From Ectopseudomonas alcaliphila (GTDB lineage: Bacteria; Pseudomonadota; Gammaproteobacteria; Pseudomonadales; Pseudomonadaceae): a stretch of 64,000 bases of DNA. Location: contig NZ_FNAE01000006.1 of the NCBI RefSeq assembly GCF_900101755.1, positions 62,001-126,000 of the forward strand, read 5' to 3'. Under the pieces are notes generated by a model. It was given only the letters and a program-made list of their open reading frames with translations, was not told the origin of the DNA and did not search any database. This document shows positions 28,279 to 37,178 of the stretch, piece by piece. Within the stretch, counting starts at the first letter, position 1. Each line of letters starts with the position of its first letter. The translations under genes and the position numbers were made by a program.

Positions 28279-29334
28279 ATGAATACCCTGTTTCTGCATT
28301 GCCGCCCCGGTTTCGAGGGGGAGGTTTGCGCCGAGATCACTGACCTTGCGGCGCGTCTGGATGTACCGGGCTACTCCAAGACCAAGCCCGGCAGTGCTTG
28401 CGCCGAGTTCGTCTGCAGCGAGGCGGACGGCAGCGAGCGCCTGATGCGTAGTGTGCGCTTCAACCATCTGATTTTCCCGCGGCAATGGGCGCGCGGTGAT
28501 TTCGTCATGTTGCCGGAGAGCGATCGCATCAGCGTGCTGCTCGACGCTTTGGCCGATTACCCGGTGTGCGGCAGCCTGTGGCTGGAAGTGGTGGATACCA
28601 ACGACGGCAAGGAGCTCTCGACCTTCTGCAAGAAGTTTGAGGCGCCGCTGCGCAAGGCCTTGCTCAAGGCCGGCAAGCTGGTGGACGACGCCAGGAAGCC
28701 GCGCCTGCTGCTGACCTTCAAGAGCGGCCGCGAGGTGTTCGCCGGCATCGCCGAGGCGGACAACCAGGCGATGTGGCCGATGGGCATTCCGCGCCTGAAG
28801 TTTCCGCGCGAGGCGCCGAGCCGCTCCACGCTCAAGCTGGAGGAGGCCTGGCATCATTTCATCCCCCGCGAACAGTGGGATCAGCGTCTGGCGCGTGGCA
28901 TGACTGCCGTGGATCTGGGTGCCGCGCCCGGTGGCTGGACCTGGCAGCTGGTCAATCGGGAAATCCGCGTCACCGCCGTGGACAACGGGCCGATGGCCGA
29001 AAGCCTGATGTACTCCGGTTTCGTCGTGCACCAGCGCGCCGATGGTTTCACCTTCCGCCCACGCCATCCGGTGCACTGGATGGTCTGCGATATCGTCGAG
29101 AAGCCGGCACGCACGGCGGCGATGATCGAGACCTGGCTGGGCGAGGGGCTGTGCCGCGAGGCGGTGGTCAACCTCAAGCTGCCGATGAAGCAGCGCTACG
29201 CCGAAGTGCGGCGCCTGCTCGATCGCATCGAGTCGGGGCTGGCGGAGCGAGGCTTGAAGGTCAGTATCGGTTGCAAGCAGCTGTATCACGACCGTGAAGA
29301 GGTGACCTGCCACCTGCGTCGGCATGGCAAGTGA
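28279..29334 (+). CDS. rlmM: 23S rRNA C2498 2'-O-ribose methyltransferase
   Basis: The 351-residue enzyme methylates the ribose of C2498 in 23S rRNA using SAM. The N-terminal THUMP-like domain starts MNTLFLHCRPGFEGEVC. The RrmJ-type catalytic domain has the SAM loop AVDLGAAPGGWTWQL and the later Lys-containing VNLKLPMKQRY. The ATG at 28279 follows a GAGGAGA ribosome site; an adjacent TTG is less likely. It is divergent from acnA. Confidence 0.95.
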   Translation: MNTLFLHCRPGFEGEVCAEITDLAARLDVPGYSKTKPGSACAEFVCSEADGSERLMRSVRFNHLIFPRQWARGDFVMLPESDRISVLLDALADYPVCGSLWLEVVDTNDGKELSTFCKKFEAPLRKALLKAGKLVDDARKPRLLLTFKSGREVFAGIAEADNQAMWPMGIPRLKFPREAPSRSTLKLEEAWHHFIPREQWDQRLARGMTAVDLGAAPGGWTWQLVNREIRVTAVDNGPMAESLMYSGFVVHQRADGFTFRPRHPVHWMVCDIVEKPARTAAMIETWLGEGLCREAVVNLKLPMKQRYAEVRRLLDRIESGLAERGLKVSIGCKQLYHDREEVTCHLRRHGK

Positions 29335-29424
29335 TGATTTGCGCGTAGGCCATCCAGGCTGTGCGCGCAGGTGACCTGAAGGTCAGCTTTGCGCGACAAT
29401 GCGCGCCTGTTTGTGGAGCCCCTT

Positions 29425-29676
29425 ATGTCCGAAGCCCTGACCCTCAATCACGATGACCTGCTCGACGCCAGCGGCCTGAACTGCCCGGAGCCGGTGATGA
29501 TGTTGCACAACAAGGTGCGCGACCTGTCGCCGGGCGGCCTGCTCAAGGTGATCGCCACCGATCCCTCGACCCGTCGTGATATCCCCAAGTTCTGCGTGTT
29601 CCTCGGTCACGAACTGCTCGGTCAGGCCGAAGAAGACGGCACCTACCTGTACTGGATTCGCAAGAAGGCAGATTAG
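29425..29676 (+). CDS. tusA: Sulfur carrier TusA
   Basis: The 83-residue protein has the TusA active-site signature LDASGLNCPEPVM, with the persulfide-bearing Cys. TusA relays sulfur from IscS to TusD for tRNA 2-thiouridine synthesis, and also to molybdenum cofactor synthesis. The start is MSEALTLNHDDLLDASG. It follows rlmM after 90 bases on the same strand. Confidence 0.95.
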   Translation: MSEALTLNHDDLLDASGLNCPEPVMMLHNKVRDLSPGGLLKVIATDPSTRRDIPKFCVFLGHELLGQAEEDGTYLYWIRKKAD

Positions 29677-29692
29677 GCAGCGCTTGCCGCAT

Positions 29693-29774
29693 GTAGGGTG
29701 CGCGGTGCGCACCAGTGCTGTGCCTTGATCTGTGTTTGCCCGTGGTTATAGGGGCGCGCGGCTCACCCTACGGG
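29693..29774. repeat. GTGCGC-type repeat pair
   Basis: GTAGGGTGCGCGGTGCGCACC near 29693 is matched by GGGGCGCGCGGCTCACCCTAC ending near 29771. It is a member of the family at 12201, 38603 and 60277. It overlaps the last codons of the minus-strand DUF3080 gene. Confidence 0.65.
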
Positions 29775-30841
29775 TCTTCATCGTTCTCCGCGCCATTCCA
29801 GCCTGCCTGTCCCGGCGCCAGGCCGCAGCTGTTGAGCAGGCTCTGCCAGGCCTTGACGTGACGCGCCGTGGCCGTGCGGAAATCCTGCCATAGCGAATCC
29901 TGCTCGCCTGCCAAACGTTGCAGGTGCTCGCGTGTGGCCGCGGGAATGCTATCAATGCGCTGCAATTGCAGCAGCGTCGCCTGCCACTGCTGGCCACGCT
30001 GATCGACCTGCGCGAGATAGGGCTGCAGGCTGCCGGCGTAGAACTTGATGAAGATGTTCTGCAGGATGCGTCCGCGCGGCGTCGCCTGGCCCAGCGGGCA
30101 GAGCGGGCGGTTCTGCTGGCGTTGCTCCAGCAGTTCGCTGCCGACGTCCAGGTTGTGGCGCAGGCTGGCCAGGCTGGTGATCAACTGGCCGCCCTGTTCG
30201 CTGGCATAGAGGGCGAAGAACAGGGGTTCCAGCTCGTCAGCGCTCGGCGGCAGCTGCGCCGGCAGGGCGGCGCCAATGCTTGCCAGTCGCTGCAGTGCGT
30301 CCAGTGCGGCGCTGTCTTCCTGGGTATCGACCGGCAAGGCCTGGTCGGCGAAACGCAGGTAGTTCTCGAATTCCGGGCTGCCGTTCAGCGCATTCCAGAA
30401 CACTGCTTGCAGTTGCTGGCGCTTGTCGTTGGCCAGGCGCTGCAGGGTGGCTTTGAGGCTGGAGTCGTCCTGCAGATGGGGCAGGCAGTCGTCGATGGTG
30501 CGCAGCAGATCGCCCTCGTAGCCCAGGCGTTGGCTGGGCATCAGCTGTTTGCCCAAGCTGCTGTTGCGCTGGCTGATCAGCTGCTGCAGGCGAGGACAAC
30601 GCCGCGCATCGATCACCAGATCGAGCAAGCCGATACGCAGTTCGGGGATATCTGAAAACCGCTCGCGTCGGGCTGGCAGGCGGTACTGGCTGATGCTGCG
30701 ATTGTCGAACGAGCTGACGTCCGGCGCATCGAGCGAGCGCTGCAGGCGTTCGAGGTAGTCGCGTTGCAGGGCCAGGCCGTCGTTGGCCGGGCCACAGCCT
30801 GCGAGCAGGAACGAGCAGAAGAGTAGGGCGAGTCGGGTCAT
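29768..30841 (-). CDS. DUF3080 lipoprotein
   Basis: The 357-residue protein has a lipoprotein signal with the lipobox LLAGC (MTRLALLFCSFLLAGCGPAN), so the mature N-terminus should be lipidated at Cys16. The remainder is helical and matches the DUF3080 family I remember (YRLPARRERFSDIPELRIGLLDL, then YLRFADQALP). Its role in the envelope is unknown. It is a single gene downstream of the MATE gene on the same strand, with 39 bases between them. Confidence 0.82.
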   Translation of the reverse strand: MTRLALLFCSFLLAGCGPANDGLALQRDYLERLQRSLDAPDVSSFDNRSISQYRLPARRERFSDIPELRIGLLDLVIDARRCPRLQQLISQRNSSLGKQLMPSQRLGYEGDLLRTIDDCLPHLQDDSSLKATLQRLANDKRQQLQAVFWNALNGSPEFENYLRFADQALPVDTQEDSAALDALQRLASIGAALPAQLPPSADELEPLFFALYASEQGGQLITSLASLRHNLDVGSELLEQRQQNRPLCPLGQATPRGRILQNIFIKFYAGSLQPYLAQVDQRGQQWQATLLQLQRIDSIPAATREHLQRLAGEQDSLWQDFRTATARHVKAWQSLLNSCGLAPGQAGWNGAENDEDP

Positions 30842-30880
30842 GTGCTCAGTCTAGAGCTGATGCCCGACCTATCCAATCAC

Positions 30881-32254
30881 TCAGGCAGCCCGGCGAATGC
30901 GCTTGCGCGCGCTGCGTGCCAGGCGCACGGTGAGCATCGCCGCGGCGCAGGTCAGCCCCACGACCAATCCCTGCCACAGGCCACTGGGGCCACTCGGTTC
31001 GCCGAAGAGGTCGGACAGCCCCAGCGCATAGCCCACTGGCAGGCCGATGCCCCAGTAGGCGAACAGCGTCAGCAGCATGGTGATGCGTGTGTCCTGATAA
31101 CCGCGCAGCGCACCGGCGGCGGTTACCTGAATGGCATCGGAGAACTGGAACAGCGCGGCATAGACGATCAGCGTCGCCGCGACCGCGATCACCGTCTTGT
31201 CCGGGGTGTAGATCTGCGCGATCTGTTCGCGCAGCAGGAACATCAGGCTGGCCGATATACAGGCGTAGCCGAGTGCTGCGGCCATGCTCACCCCAGCAGC
31301 GAAACGCGCCTCACGCGGTTGGCCACGGCCGAGCGCCTGGCCCACGCGTACGGTGGCGGCCATGGCCAGCGAGTAGGGAATCATGAACACCATGGAGCTG
31401 AAGTTCAGGGCGATCTGGTGCCCGGCCACCACGGTGGCGCCGAGGCCGCCGATCAGCAGGGCGATCACCGCGAAGATGCTGGACTCGGCGAATACCGCGA
31501 TGCCGATCGGTACGCCAATGCTCAGCAGGCGCTTGATCACCGTCCATCGTGGCCATTCGAAATGGGTGAACAGCGCGCTGGCGCGGTAGTAGGGCGCCCA
31601 CTTCACCCAGACCAGCATGCCGATCAGCATGAAGCCCATCACCAGTGCGGTCGCCCAGCCGCAGCCAACGCCGCCCATGGCCGGCAGGCCGAACTTGCCG
31701 TAGATGAAGATGTAATTGGCGGGAATGTTCAGCAGCAGACCGAGAATGCCCAGCACCATGGCCGGGCGGGTATGACCGAGGCCGTCGCTGAAACAGCGCA
31801 GCACGTGGTACAGCGCCACTGCCGGGAAGCCACAGGCCACTGCGCGCAGATAACCCATTGCTGGGGTGATCAGCTGAGGGTCGATGTTCATGGTGCGCAG
31901 GATGAACTCGGCGTTCCACAACAACGCCGCGGCGCTGCCGCCGACGGCCACTGCCAGCCATAGCGCCTGGCGCACCAACGGGCCGATTTCTGCCTCCTCG
32001 CCGGCGCCGAAACGCTGCGCGACCTTGGGCGTGGTGGCCAGCAGGATGCCGGTCATCAGCAGGAACACCGGCACCCATATCGAGTTGCCCAGTGCCACTG
32101 CGGCGAGATCCTGCGGGCTGACGCGCCCGGCCATCAGCGTATCGACGAAGCCCATGGCGGTATGCGCCAGTTGGGCGATGATGATGGGCGTGGCCAGGAT
32201 GAGGAGGTTGCGCAGTTCCGTGCGCACGCGGCCAAGGCGGGTGTCGGTGGACAT
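30881..32254 (-). CDS. MATE-family multidrug efflux transporter
   Basis: The 457-residue protein has about 12 hydrophobic helices in two related halves. The N-terminus ELRNLLILATPIIIAQLAHTAMGFVDTLMAGR is a typical NorM/MATE first helix, and later FAESSIFAVIALLIGGLGATVVAGHQIALN marks the second half. It exports cationic drugs in exchange for Na+ or H+. The frame is open far upstream across pdxB, but MSTDTRLGRVRTELRN is the family start. It is divergent from pdxB. Confidence 0.92.
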   Translation of the reverse strand: MSTDTRLGRVRTELRNLLILATPIIIAQLAHTAMGFVDTLMAGRVSPQDLAAVALGNSIWVPVFLLMTGILLATTPKVAQRFGAGEEAEIGPLVRQALWLAVAVGGSAAALLWNAEFILRTMNIDPQLITPAMGYLRAVACGFPAVALYHVLRCFSDGLGHTRPAMVLGILGLLLNIPANYIFIYGKFGLPAMGGVGCGWATALVMGFMLIGMLVWVKWAPYYRASALFTHFEWPRWTVIKRLLSIGVPIGIAVFAESSIFAVIALLIGGLGATVVAGHQIALNFSSMVFMIPYSLAMAATVRVGQALGRGQPREARFAAGVSMAAALGYACISASLMFLLREQIAQIYTPDKTVIAVAATLIVYAALFQFSDAIQVTAAGALRGYQDTRITMLLTLFAYWGIGLPVGYALGLSDLFGEPSGPSGLWQGLVVGLTCAAAMLTVRLARSARKRIRRAA

Positions 32255-32404
32255 TTCGATTCTTCGGGATAGCAGGAAACCGCGTAGTCTACGCCTTGAC
32301 GTGTCGGTCAGGAAAGTGCGATCTGCCCCTCTGTCTGGCGGCTCCTGGGGCGACGCTGGCGGTCGTGCTGGCTTAGAATGGCCGCCTGCCCGATGGAGCC
32401 CACC

Positions 32405-33535
32405 ATGCACATAGTCGCCGACGAAAACATTCCCCTGCTCGATGAGTTCTTCGCTGCGTTCGGCAGCATCCGCCGCTTGCCCGGGCGCGGCATCACGGCG
32501 GCTGATGTGCGTGATGCCGACCTGCTGCTGGTGCGCTCGGTGACGCAGGTGAACCGGGCACTGCTCGAAGGCAGCCGGGTACGTTTCGTCGGCACCTGCA
32601 CCATCGGCACCGACCATCTGGATCTCGATTACTTCGCCGAGGCCGGCATCGCCTGGAGCAGCGCGCCGGGCTGCAACGCCCGTGGCGTGGTGGATTACGT
32701 GCTGGGCAGCGTGCTGACCCTGGCCGAGCGCGAGGGCGTCGACCCGGCTGCGCGCGTCTACGGTGTGGTCGGAGCAGGGCAGGTCGGCGGGCGTCTGGTC
32801 AATCTGCTGCGTGGTCTCGGCTGGCCGGTACGGGTGTGCGACCCGCCGCGGCAGGCCGCCGAGGGTGGTGATTTCGTCAGTCTGCAGCGGATCATCGACG
32901 AGTGCGATGTGATCAGCCTGCACACGCCACTGGATGCTTCGACGCGCCATCTGTTCGATACGACTCGCCTGGCGGCATTGCAGCCAGGAACCTGGCTGAT
33001 CAACGCCAGTCGTGGTGCCGTGGTGGATAACGCTGCGCTGCGCACCCTGTTGCCGCAGCGGCCTGATCTGAAGGCGGTGTTGGACGTCTGGGAAGGCGAG
33101 CCGCAGGCCGATGTCGAACTGGCCGCCCTGTGCCAGTTGGCGACGCCGCATATCGCCGGCTACAGCCTGGACGGCAAGCTGCGTGGTACGGCGCAGATCT
33201 ACCAGGCCTGCTGCCGCGTGCTGGGCGTGGCCGAGCAGGTGAGTCTGGCCGATCTGTTGCCTTCGCCCTGGCTGAGCGAACTGAGCATCGATGGCAGCGC
33301 GGACCCGGCCTGGGTCCTGGCCAGCCTGTGCCGCGCGGTGTACGACCCGCGCCGCGACGATGCGGATTTTCGCCGTAGCCTGGTCGGCGATGCCGATACT
33401 CGTCGCGCCGGGTTCGACCGCTTGCGCAAGCATTACCCGATGCGCCGCGAAATCGATGGTTTGCGCGTGCGTATTCAGGGTGATTCAGCGCCGCTGGCTG
33501 CTCTGGTACGAGCCCTGGGCGCCACCGTTTCGTAG
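32405..33535 (+). CDS. pdxB: Erythronate-4-phosphate dehydrogenase
   Basis: The 376-residue D-2-hydroxyacid dehydrogenase acts in pyridoxal phosphate synthesis, oxidising 4-phosphoerythronate. The N-terminus MHIVADENIPLLDEFFAAFG, the Rossmann motif GVVGAGQVGGRLVNLLRGLG, the INASRGAVVDNAALRTLL segment and the HIAGYSLDGKLRGT region are all PdxB-specific. Its stop codon lies inside the first bases of a 179-bp inverted repeat. Confidence 0.96.
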   Translation: MHIVADENIPLLDEFFAAFGSIRRLPGRGITAADVRDADLLLVRSVTQVNRALLEGSRVRFVGTCTIGTDHLDLDYFAEAGIAWSSAPGCNARGVVDYVLGSVLTLAEREGVDPAARVYGVVGAGQVGGRLVNLLRGLGWPVRVCDPPRQAAEGGDFVSLQRIIDECDVISLHTPLDASTRHLFDTTRLAALQPGTWLINASRGAVVDNAALRTLLPQRPDLKAVLDVWEGEPQADVELAALCQLATPHIAGYSLDGKLRGTAQIYQACCRVLGVAEQVSLADLLPSPWLSELSIDGSADPAWVLASLCRAVYDPRRDDADFRRSLVGDADTRRAGFDRLRKHYPMRREIDGLRVRIQGDSAPLAALVRALGATVS

Positions 33536-33710
33536 GGTGGGTTAGCCGCCTGTCACGTTTGCAGAACAGTTTGCTAAGCCCGGTGCGGCGTAACCCACCA
33601 TCGGCGCAACGCGATCCGTCGCCCGGTGGGTTACGTGGGGCGGCCATCCGAGCGCGCGGAGTTTATCTGCGTCTGGAAGCTCGGCACTCTGCGCCGCTAA
33701 CCCACCCTAC
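33532..33710. repeat. 179-bp imperfect inverted repeat after pdxB
   Basis: The termini are GTAGGGTGGGTTAGC and GCTAACCCACCCTAC, which are perfect complements. Internal units CGGCGTAACCCACCATCGG and CCGGTGGGTTACG form a further inverted pair. The left end supplies the TAG stop codon of pdxB. No coding potential is seen. Confidence 0.8.
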
Positions 33711-33745
33711 GAGATAGCGTGTATTCGCATGCCTTATTTTGCATT

Positions 33746-33769
33746 AATTAAATTGCATGCAATTTAATT
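33746..33769. promoter_or_regulatory. Perfect 24-bp palindrome, likely OspR operator
   Basis: The half-site AATTAAATTGCA is followed directly by its exact reverse complement. It is AT-rich and includes the AATTGCATGCAATT core, like known OhrR-type operators. It lies 48-71 bases upstream of the glutathione peroxidase ATG, where binding of the downstream MarR/OhrR-type regulator would block transcription. Confidence 0.7.
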
Positions 33770-33816
33770 GCTCGCTACTTTGTTCGTCACTTTCAGCCCA
33801 TCCAGGACGATTCCCC

Positions 33817-34302
33817 ATGAGCAACGCACTTTTCGATATCCCGGTCACCACCATCAAGGGCGAGCAGAAGACCCTTGCCGACTTCGGCGGCAAGGCCGTA
33901 CTGGTGGTCAACACCGCCAGCAAGTGTGGCTTCACCCCGCAGTACAAAGGTCTGGAAAACGTCTGGCAGCAATACAAGGACAAAGGCCTGGTGGTGCTCG
34001 GTTTCCCCTGCAACCAGTTCGGCAAGCAGGAGCCGGGTGACGAGGGGGCTATCTCCGAGTTCTGCGAACTGAACTTCGGTGTCAGCTTTCCGCTGTTCAA
34101 GAAGGTCGACGTCAATGGTGCGGATGCCCATCCACTGTTCGTTCAGTTGAAAAAGCGTGCGCCCGGCCTGCTGGGTAGCCAGGGCATCAAGTGGAACTTC
34201 ACCAAGTTCCTGATCGGTGAAGATGGCCAGGTGGTCAAGCGCTTCGCCCCGACCACCAAGCCTGAAGAGCTGAGCAGCGAGATCGAAGCCCTGCTGAAAT
34301 GA
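33817..34302 (+). CDS. Glutathione peroxidase (OspR-regulated type)
   Basis: The 161-residue thioredoxin-fold peroxidase has the peroxidatic Cys in NTASKCGFTPQYKGLE, the second motif GFPCNQFGKQEPG and the Trp in KWNFTKFLIG, giving a Cys-Gln-Trp active site. It reduces organic and hydrogen peroxides using thioredoxin or glutathione. The start MSNALFDIPVTT follows a CCAGGACGA-type site. Its stop overlaps the ATG of the regulator gene, and an operator-like palindrome lies upstream. Confidence 0.95.
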   Translation: MSNALFDIPVTTIKGEQKTLADFGGKAVLVVNTASKCGFTPQYKGLENVWQQYKDKGLVVLGFPCNQFGKQEPGDEGAISEFCELNFGVSFPLFKKVDVNGADAHPLFVQLKKRAPGLLGSQGIKWNFTKFLIGEDGQVVKRFAPTTKPEELSSEIEALLK

Positions 34303-34757
34303 GCGCTTTCGATACCGCCGGGCTGCAGTTGGACAACCAGCTGTGCTTCAAGCTTTACGCCGCCTCGCGCGCGGTGATCCGCGCCTACAAGCCGATGCTC
34401 GACGCCCTCGGCCTGACCTACCCGCAATACCTGGCGATGCTGGTGCTGTGGGAGTGGCAGGAGCAGGCGCCCGAGCAGCCGACGCTCAAGGCGCTCGGGC
34501 AACGCCTGCAGTTGGACTCCGGGACCCTGACACCGCTGCTCAAGCGTCTGGAGCAGATGGGCCTGGTGGTGCGTCGCCGCGCACAGGCGGATGAGCGCGA
34601 GGTGCACCTGGCGCTGAGCGACGCTGGCAGGACACTGCAGGCGCAGGTAATGCCGCTGAAGGCGCAGTTGCTCTGCCAGTTCGGCGATCAGGATCTGCTG
34701 GAGATGGAAGGGCTGCGGCGCAGCCTTGACCGTCTGCTGGCTCGGCTCAGCGATTGA
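34299..34757 (+). CDS. ospR: MarR/OhrR-family peroxide-sensing repressor OspR
   Basis: The 152-residue winged-helix regulator has the OhrR signature LDNQLCFKLYAASRAV. The sensing Cys is at residue 16, and the Tyr residues LTYPQYLAMLVLWE fit the OhrR pocket. The recognition region is LGQRLQLDSGTLTPLLKRLE, and the wing is RRRAQADEREVHLALS. It overlaps the glutathione peroxidase gene by four bases, as in the P. aeruginosa ospR-gpx pair I remember. It should repress the operon through the palindrome at 33746. A second Cys lies near residue 127. Confidence 0.9.
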   Translation: MSAFDTAGLQLDNQLCFKLYAASRAVIRAYKPMLDALGLTYPQYLAMLVLWEWQEQAPEQPTLKALGQRLQLDSGTLTPLLKRLEQMGLVVRRRAQADEREVHLALSDAGRTLQAQVMPLKAQLLCQFGDQDLLEMEGLRRSLDRLLARLSD

Positions 34758-37068
34758 CCTCATCGGGCAGCCAGGTGTCGAGCATGGCTGCCAGTTCTTC
34801 ACGGCGGAAGGGCTTGGCCAGGTAATCGTTCATGCCGGCAGCGCGGCAGCGCTCGCGCTCGTCAGACAGCGCATTGGCCGTCAGTGCCACGATGGGCAGC
34901 TCGGGCCAGCGGCCATTGCTGCGGATGCGCCGACTGGCCTCGTAGCCATCCATCACCGGCATGTTGCAGTCCATCAGGATCAGGTCGATGGGTTCCTGCT
35001 CCAGTATTTCCAGCGCTTCAGCGCCGTGGCCGGCGACCAGCACCTGGTAGCCGAGCTTGGCCAGCATGCCCTTGGCCACCATCTGGTTGACCGGGTTGTC
35101 TTCGACCAGCAGTACGCGCGCCGTACTTTCCCGCGCGGCTTGCGTCTGGGCGCTGCTGTGCGGGTCACCGTCGTCACTGTGCAAGATGTGCCGCAGCACC
35201 TGCAGCAGGCCATTGCGCGCCAGCGGACGGGCGATCTGCAGCAGCGGCATGAGGCGCTGCGCCTGGTCGTGCGGCAGGAAGTTGCCATAGGCGGTGACCA
35301 GCAGTACCGGCGTGCTGATCGCGGGGCGAATGCCCAGCAGGCATTCCGGGCAATCGCTGATCAGCAGGTCGGCATCCACGCCGTGCAGGCTGGCGTCGGT
35401 ATCCAGGCGCTGATAACCCAGGCCCCAGACTGGCAGCCACTGGCTGAGCATCTGCTGCAGGCCGCTACTGGCCGGGGTCATTGCCACGATGCGGCCCTGC
35501 AGCGACGGTTGTGAGCTGGCTTGAGCATGGGCGGGCAGCGGCAGTTCGGCGCAGAACTCGCTGCCGAAGCCTTCTTTCGATTGCAGGGTCAGCTTGCCAT
35601 GCATCGCTTCGCACAGGCGTCGTGTCAGCGCCAGGCCGAGCCCGGTGCCGCCGTACTCACGGGTGATGCCCACTTCGGCTTGAGCGAAGGGCTGGAAGAT
35701 GCGCGCCTGAGCATCTTCGGCGATGCCGATGCCGGTATCGCGCACGCGAATGCTGACGCCCTCTGTGCTGCAGGCGACGATCAGGTCGACGCGGCCGAAA
35801 CGGGTGAATTTGAGCGCATTGGACAGCAGGTTGCTGACGATCTGGCGCACCCGCGTCGGATCGCCCAGCACTTGGGTGGGCAGTGCCGGATCGATCAGGC
35901 AGGTCAGCTCTACCGCGCTGGCGGCGTTCTGTGACAGCAGGCTGGCGGTCTCCTCGGCCAGGGCACTGACATCGAAGGGGATTTCTTCCAGCACCAGCTG
36001 GCCGGCTTCGAATTTGGACAGGTCGAGAATGTCGTTGAGCAGCTCCACCAGCACCTTGCCAGAGTCATGGGCGATGCCCAGTTGCTGGCGTTGTTCGGCG
36101 CTGAGTGGGCCGTCCAGGGCCAGCGCGAGCATGCCGAGCAAACCGTTGAGCGGCGTGCGGATTTCATGGCTCATGTTGGCCAGGAAGGCCGAGCGTGCCT
36201 GGGCCATGTTCAGGGCGGTGGTGCGCGCTACCTCCAGTTCGCGGTTGGACTGGCTGAGGCGGGCATTGGTGGCCTTGAGCTCGGCAGTGCGCGCCGAGAC
36301 GATGTTTTCCAGTTCGTTCAGGTACTGGGTCAGGCGATCTTCGGCGTTGCGCCTTTGCTCGATCTCCTGGGCGATGCTCGACAGCTGGCGATTGGTAACC
36401 TCGACCAGGGTGCCGATCTCGTCGCGCTCGTGGCCCTTGGGGCAGGGCACGGGGCGGTGCTGCGGGTCTTGCGGGTTGCGTTCGCTGAGCGCACGAATCA
36501 CCCCGGTCAGGGGCTTGGTCAGCATGAAGTAGAACAGCACCAGCAGGATCAGCGACAGCAGCAGGCTGCGCGCGAAACCGGTGAGCAGGGTCAGCAGCGA
36601 GCGTCTGAGAAAGTGACTGCCGAAGGCGTAGGTATCGACCTCAAGACGCAGAACACCTAGGGCTTCATCGGGCGCGTGGCTGACGTGGAGCGGGTCCTGG
36701 AACTGGCGTTGGGCCCCGAACAGGCTGTCACTGAAGACGCGGTAGCGGCTTTCCCGGCGTGGGCGGCTGACGCTGGCCAGCACCAGGCCGCTGTTGTCGA
36801 TCAGTTCGGCACGGGTCACCGCTGGCGAGCGCAGCAGGCCGAGGACCAGTTCCTGCGCCAGTTCCGCGTCGATGTTGTAGGCGATGCGGGCGGCGGGGTT
36901 GTGGCTGATTTCCAGCAGCGCGCGAATCTCGCGATTGATGGAGGCCTCTTCGCTGGCATAATCGACCGCCACCTGGGTGACGCTCAGCAGCGTACCAAGG
37001 ATAAACGCCACCAGGACGGTCAGGCCGGCCTGTTTGAACGACAGGCGATTGGTGAGCGAAATATCCAT
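34747..37068 (-). CDS. sagS: Hybrid sensor kinase/response regulator, SagS-like
   Basis: The 773-residue protein has two membrane helices (about 14-32 and 158-183) flanking a periplasmic domain, then a HAMP-like linker and coiled coil. The HisKA box has His301 in FLANMSHEIRTPLNGLLGM. The ATPase domain has NLLSNALKF, DTGIGI and GGTGLGLAL. A C-terminal receiver has the phospho-acceptor Asp701 in LILMDCNMPVMDG. Its position next to ospR-gpx matches P. aeruginosa SagS, which feeds the HptB and BfiS pathways for biofilm formation. Its last bases overlap the end of ospR, convergently. The start at MDISLTNRLSFKQ is chosen. Confidence 0.85.
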   Translation of the reverse strand: MDISLTNRLSFKQAGLTVLVAFILGTLLSVTQVAVDYASEEASINREIRALLEISHNPAARIAYNIDAELAQELVLGLLRSPAVTRAELIDNSGLVLASVSRPRRESRYRVFSDSLFGAQRQFQDPLHVSHAPDEALGVLRLEVDTYAFGSHFLRRSLLTLLTGFARSLLLSLILLVLFYFMLTKPLTGVIRALSERNPQDPQHRPVPCPKGHERDEIGTLVEVTNRQLSSIAQEIEQRRNAEDRLTQYLNELENIVSARTAELKATNARLSQSNRELEVARTTALNMAQARSAFLANMSHEIRTPLNGLLGMLALALDGPLSAEQRQQLGIAHDSGKVLVELLNDILDLSKFEAGQLVLEEIPFDVSALAEETASLLSQNAASAVELTCLIDPALPTQVLGDPTRVRQIVSNLLSNALKFTRFGRVDLIVACSTEGVSIRVRDTGIGIAEDAQARIFQPFAQAEVGITREYGGTGLGLALTRRLCEAMHGKLTLQSKEGFGSEFCAELPLPAHAQASSQPSLQGRIVAMTPASSGLQQMLSQWLPVWGLGYQRLDTDASLHGVDADLLISDCPECLLGIRPAISTPVLLVTAYGNFLPHDQAQRLMPLLQIARPLARNGLLQVLRHILHSDDGDPHSSAQTQAARESTARVLLVEDNPVNQMVAKGMLAKLGYQVLVAGHGAEALEILEQEPIDLILMDCNMPVMDGYEASRRIRSNGRWPELPIVALTANALSDERERCRAAGMNDYLAKPFRREELAAMLDTWLPDEVNR

Positions 37069-37178
37069 AAATGCGTGCGTGGTCTCTGATCCTTGGGCGC
37101 CTGCCAAGCATAGCTGATAGCGACCCTGTACCGGCAGAGGCTGCAACGTGCGGCTCTGCGCAAAAGGAGTAGTAGATC

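Noticed and set aside
30881..33433. MATE transporter with a 390-residue N-terminal extension
   Set aside because: The extension is antisense to pdxB and lacks any domain. The family start MSTDTRLGRVRTELRN is at 32254.
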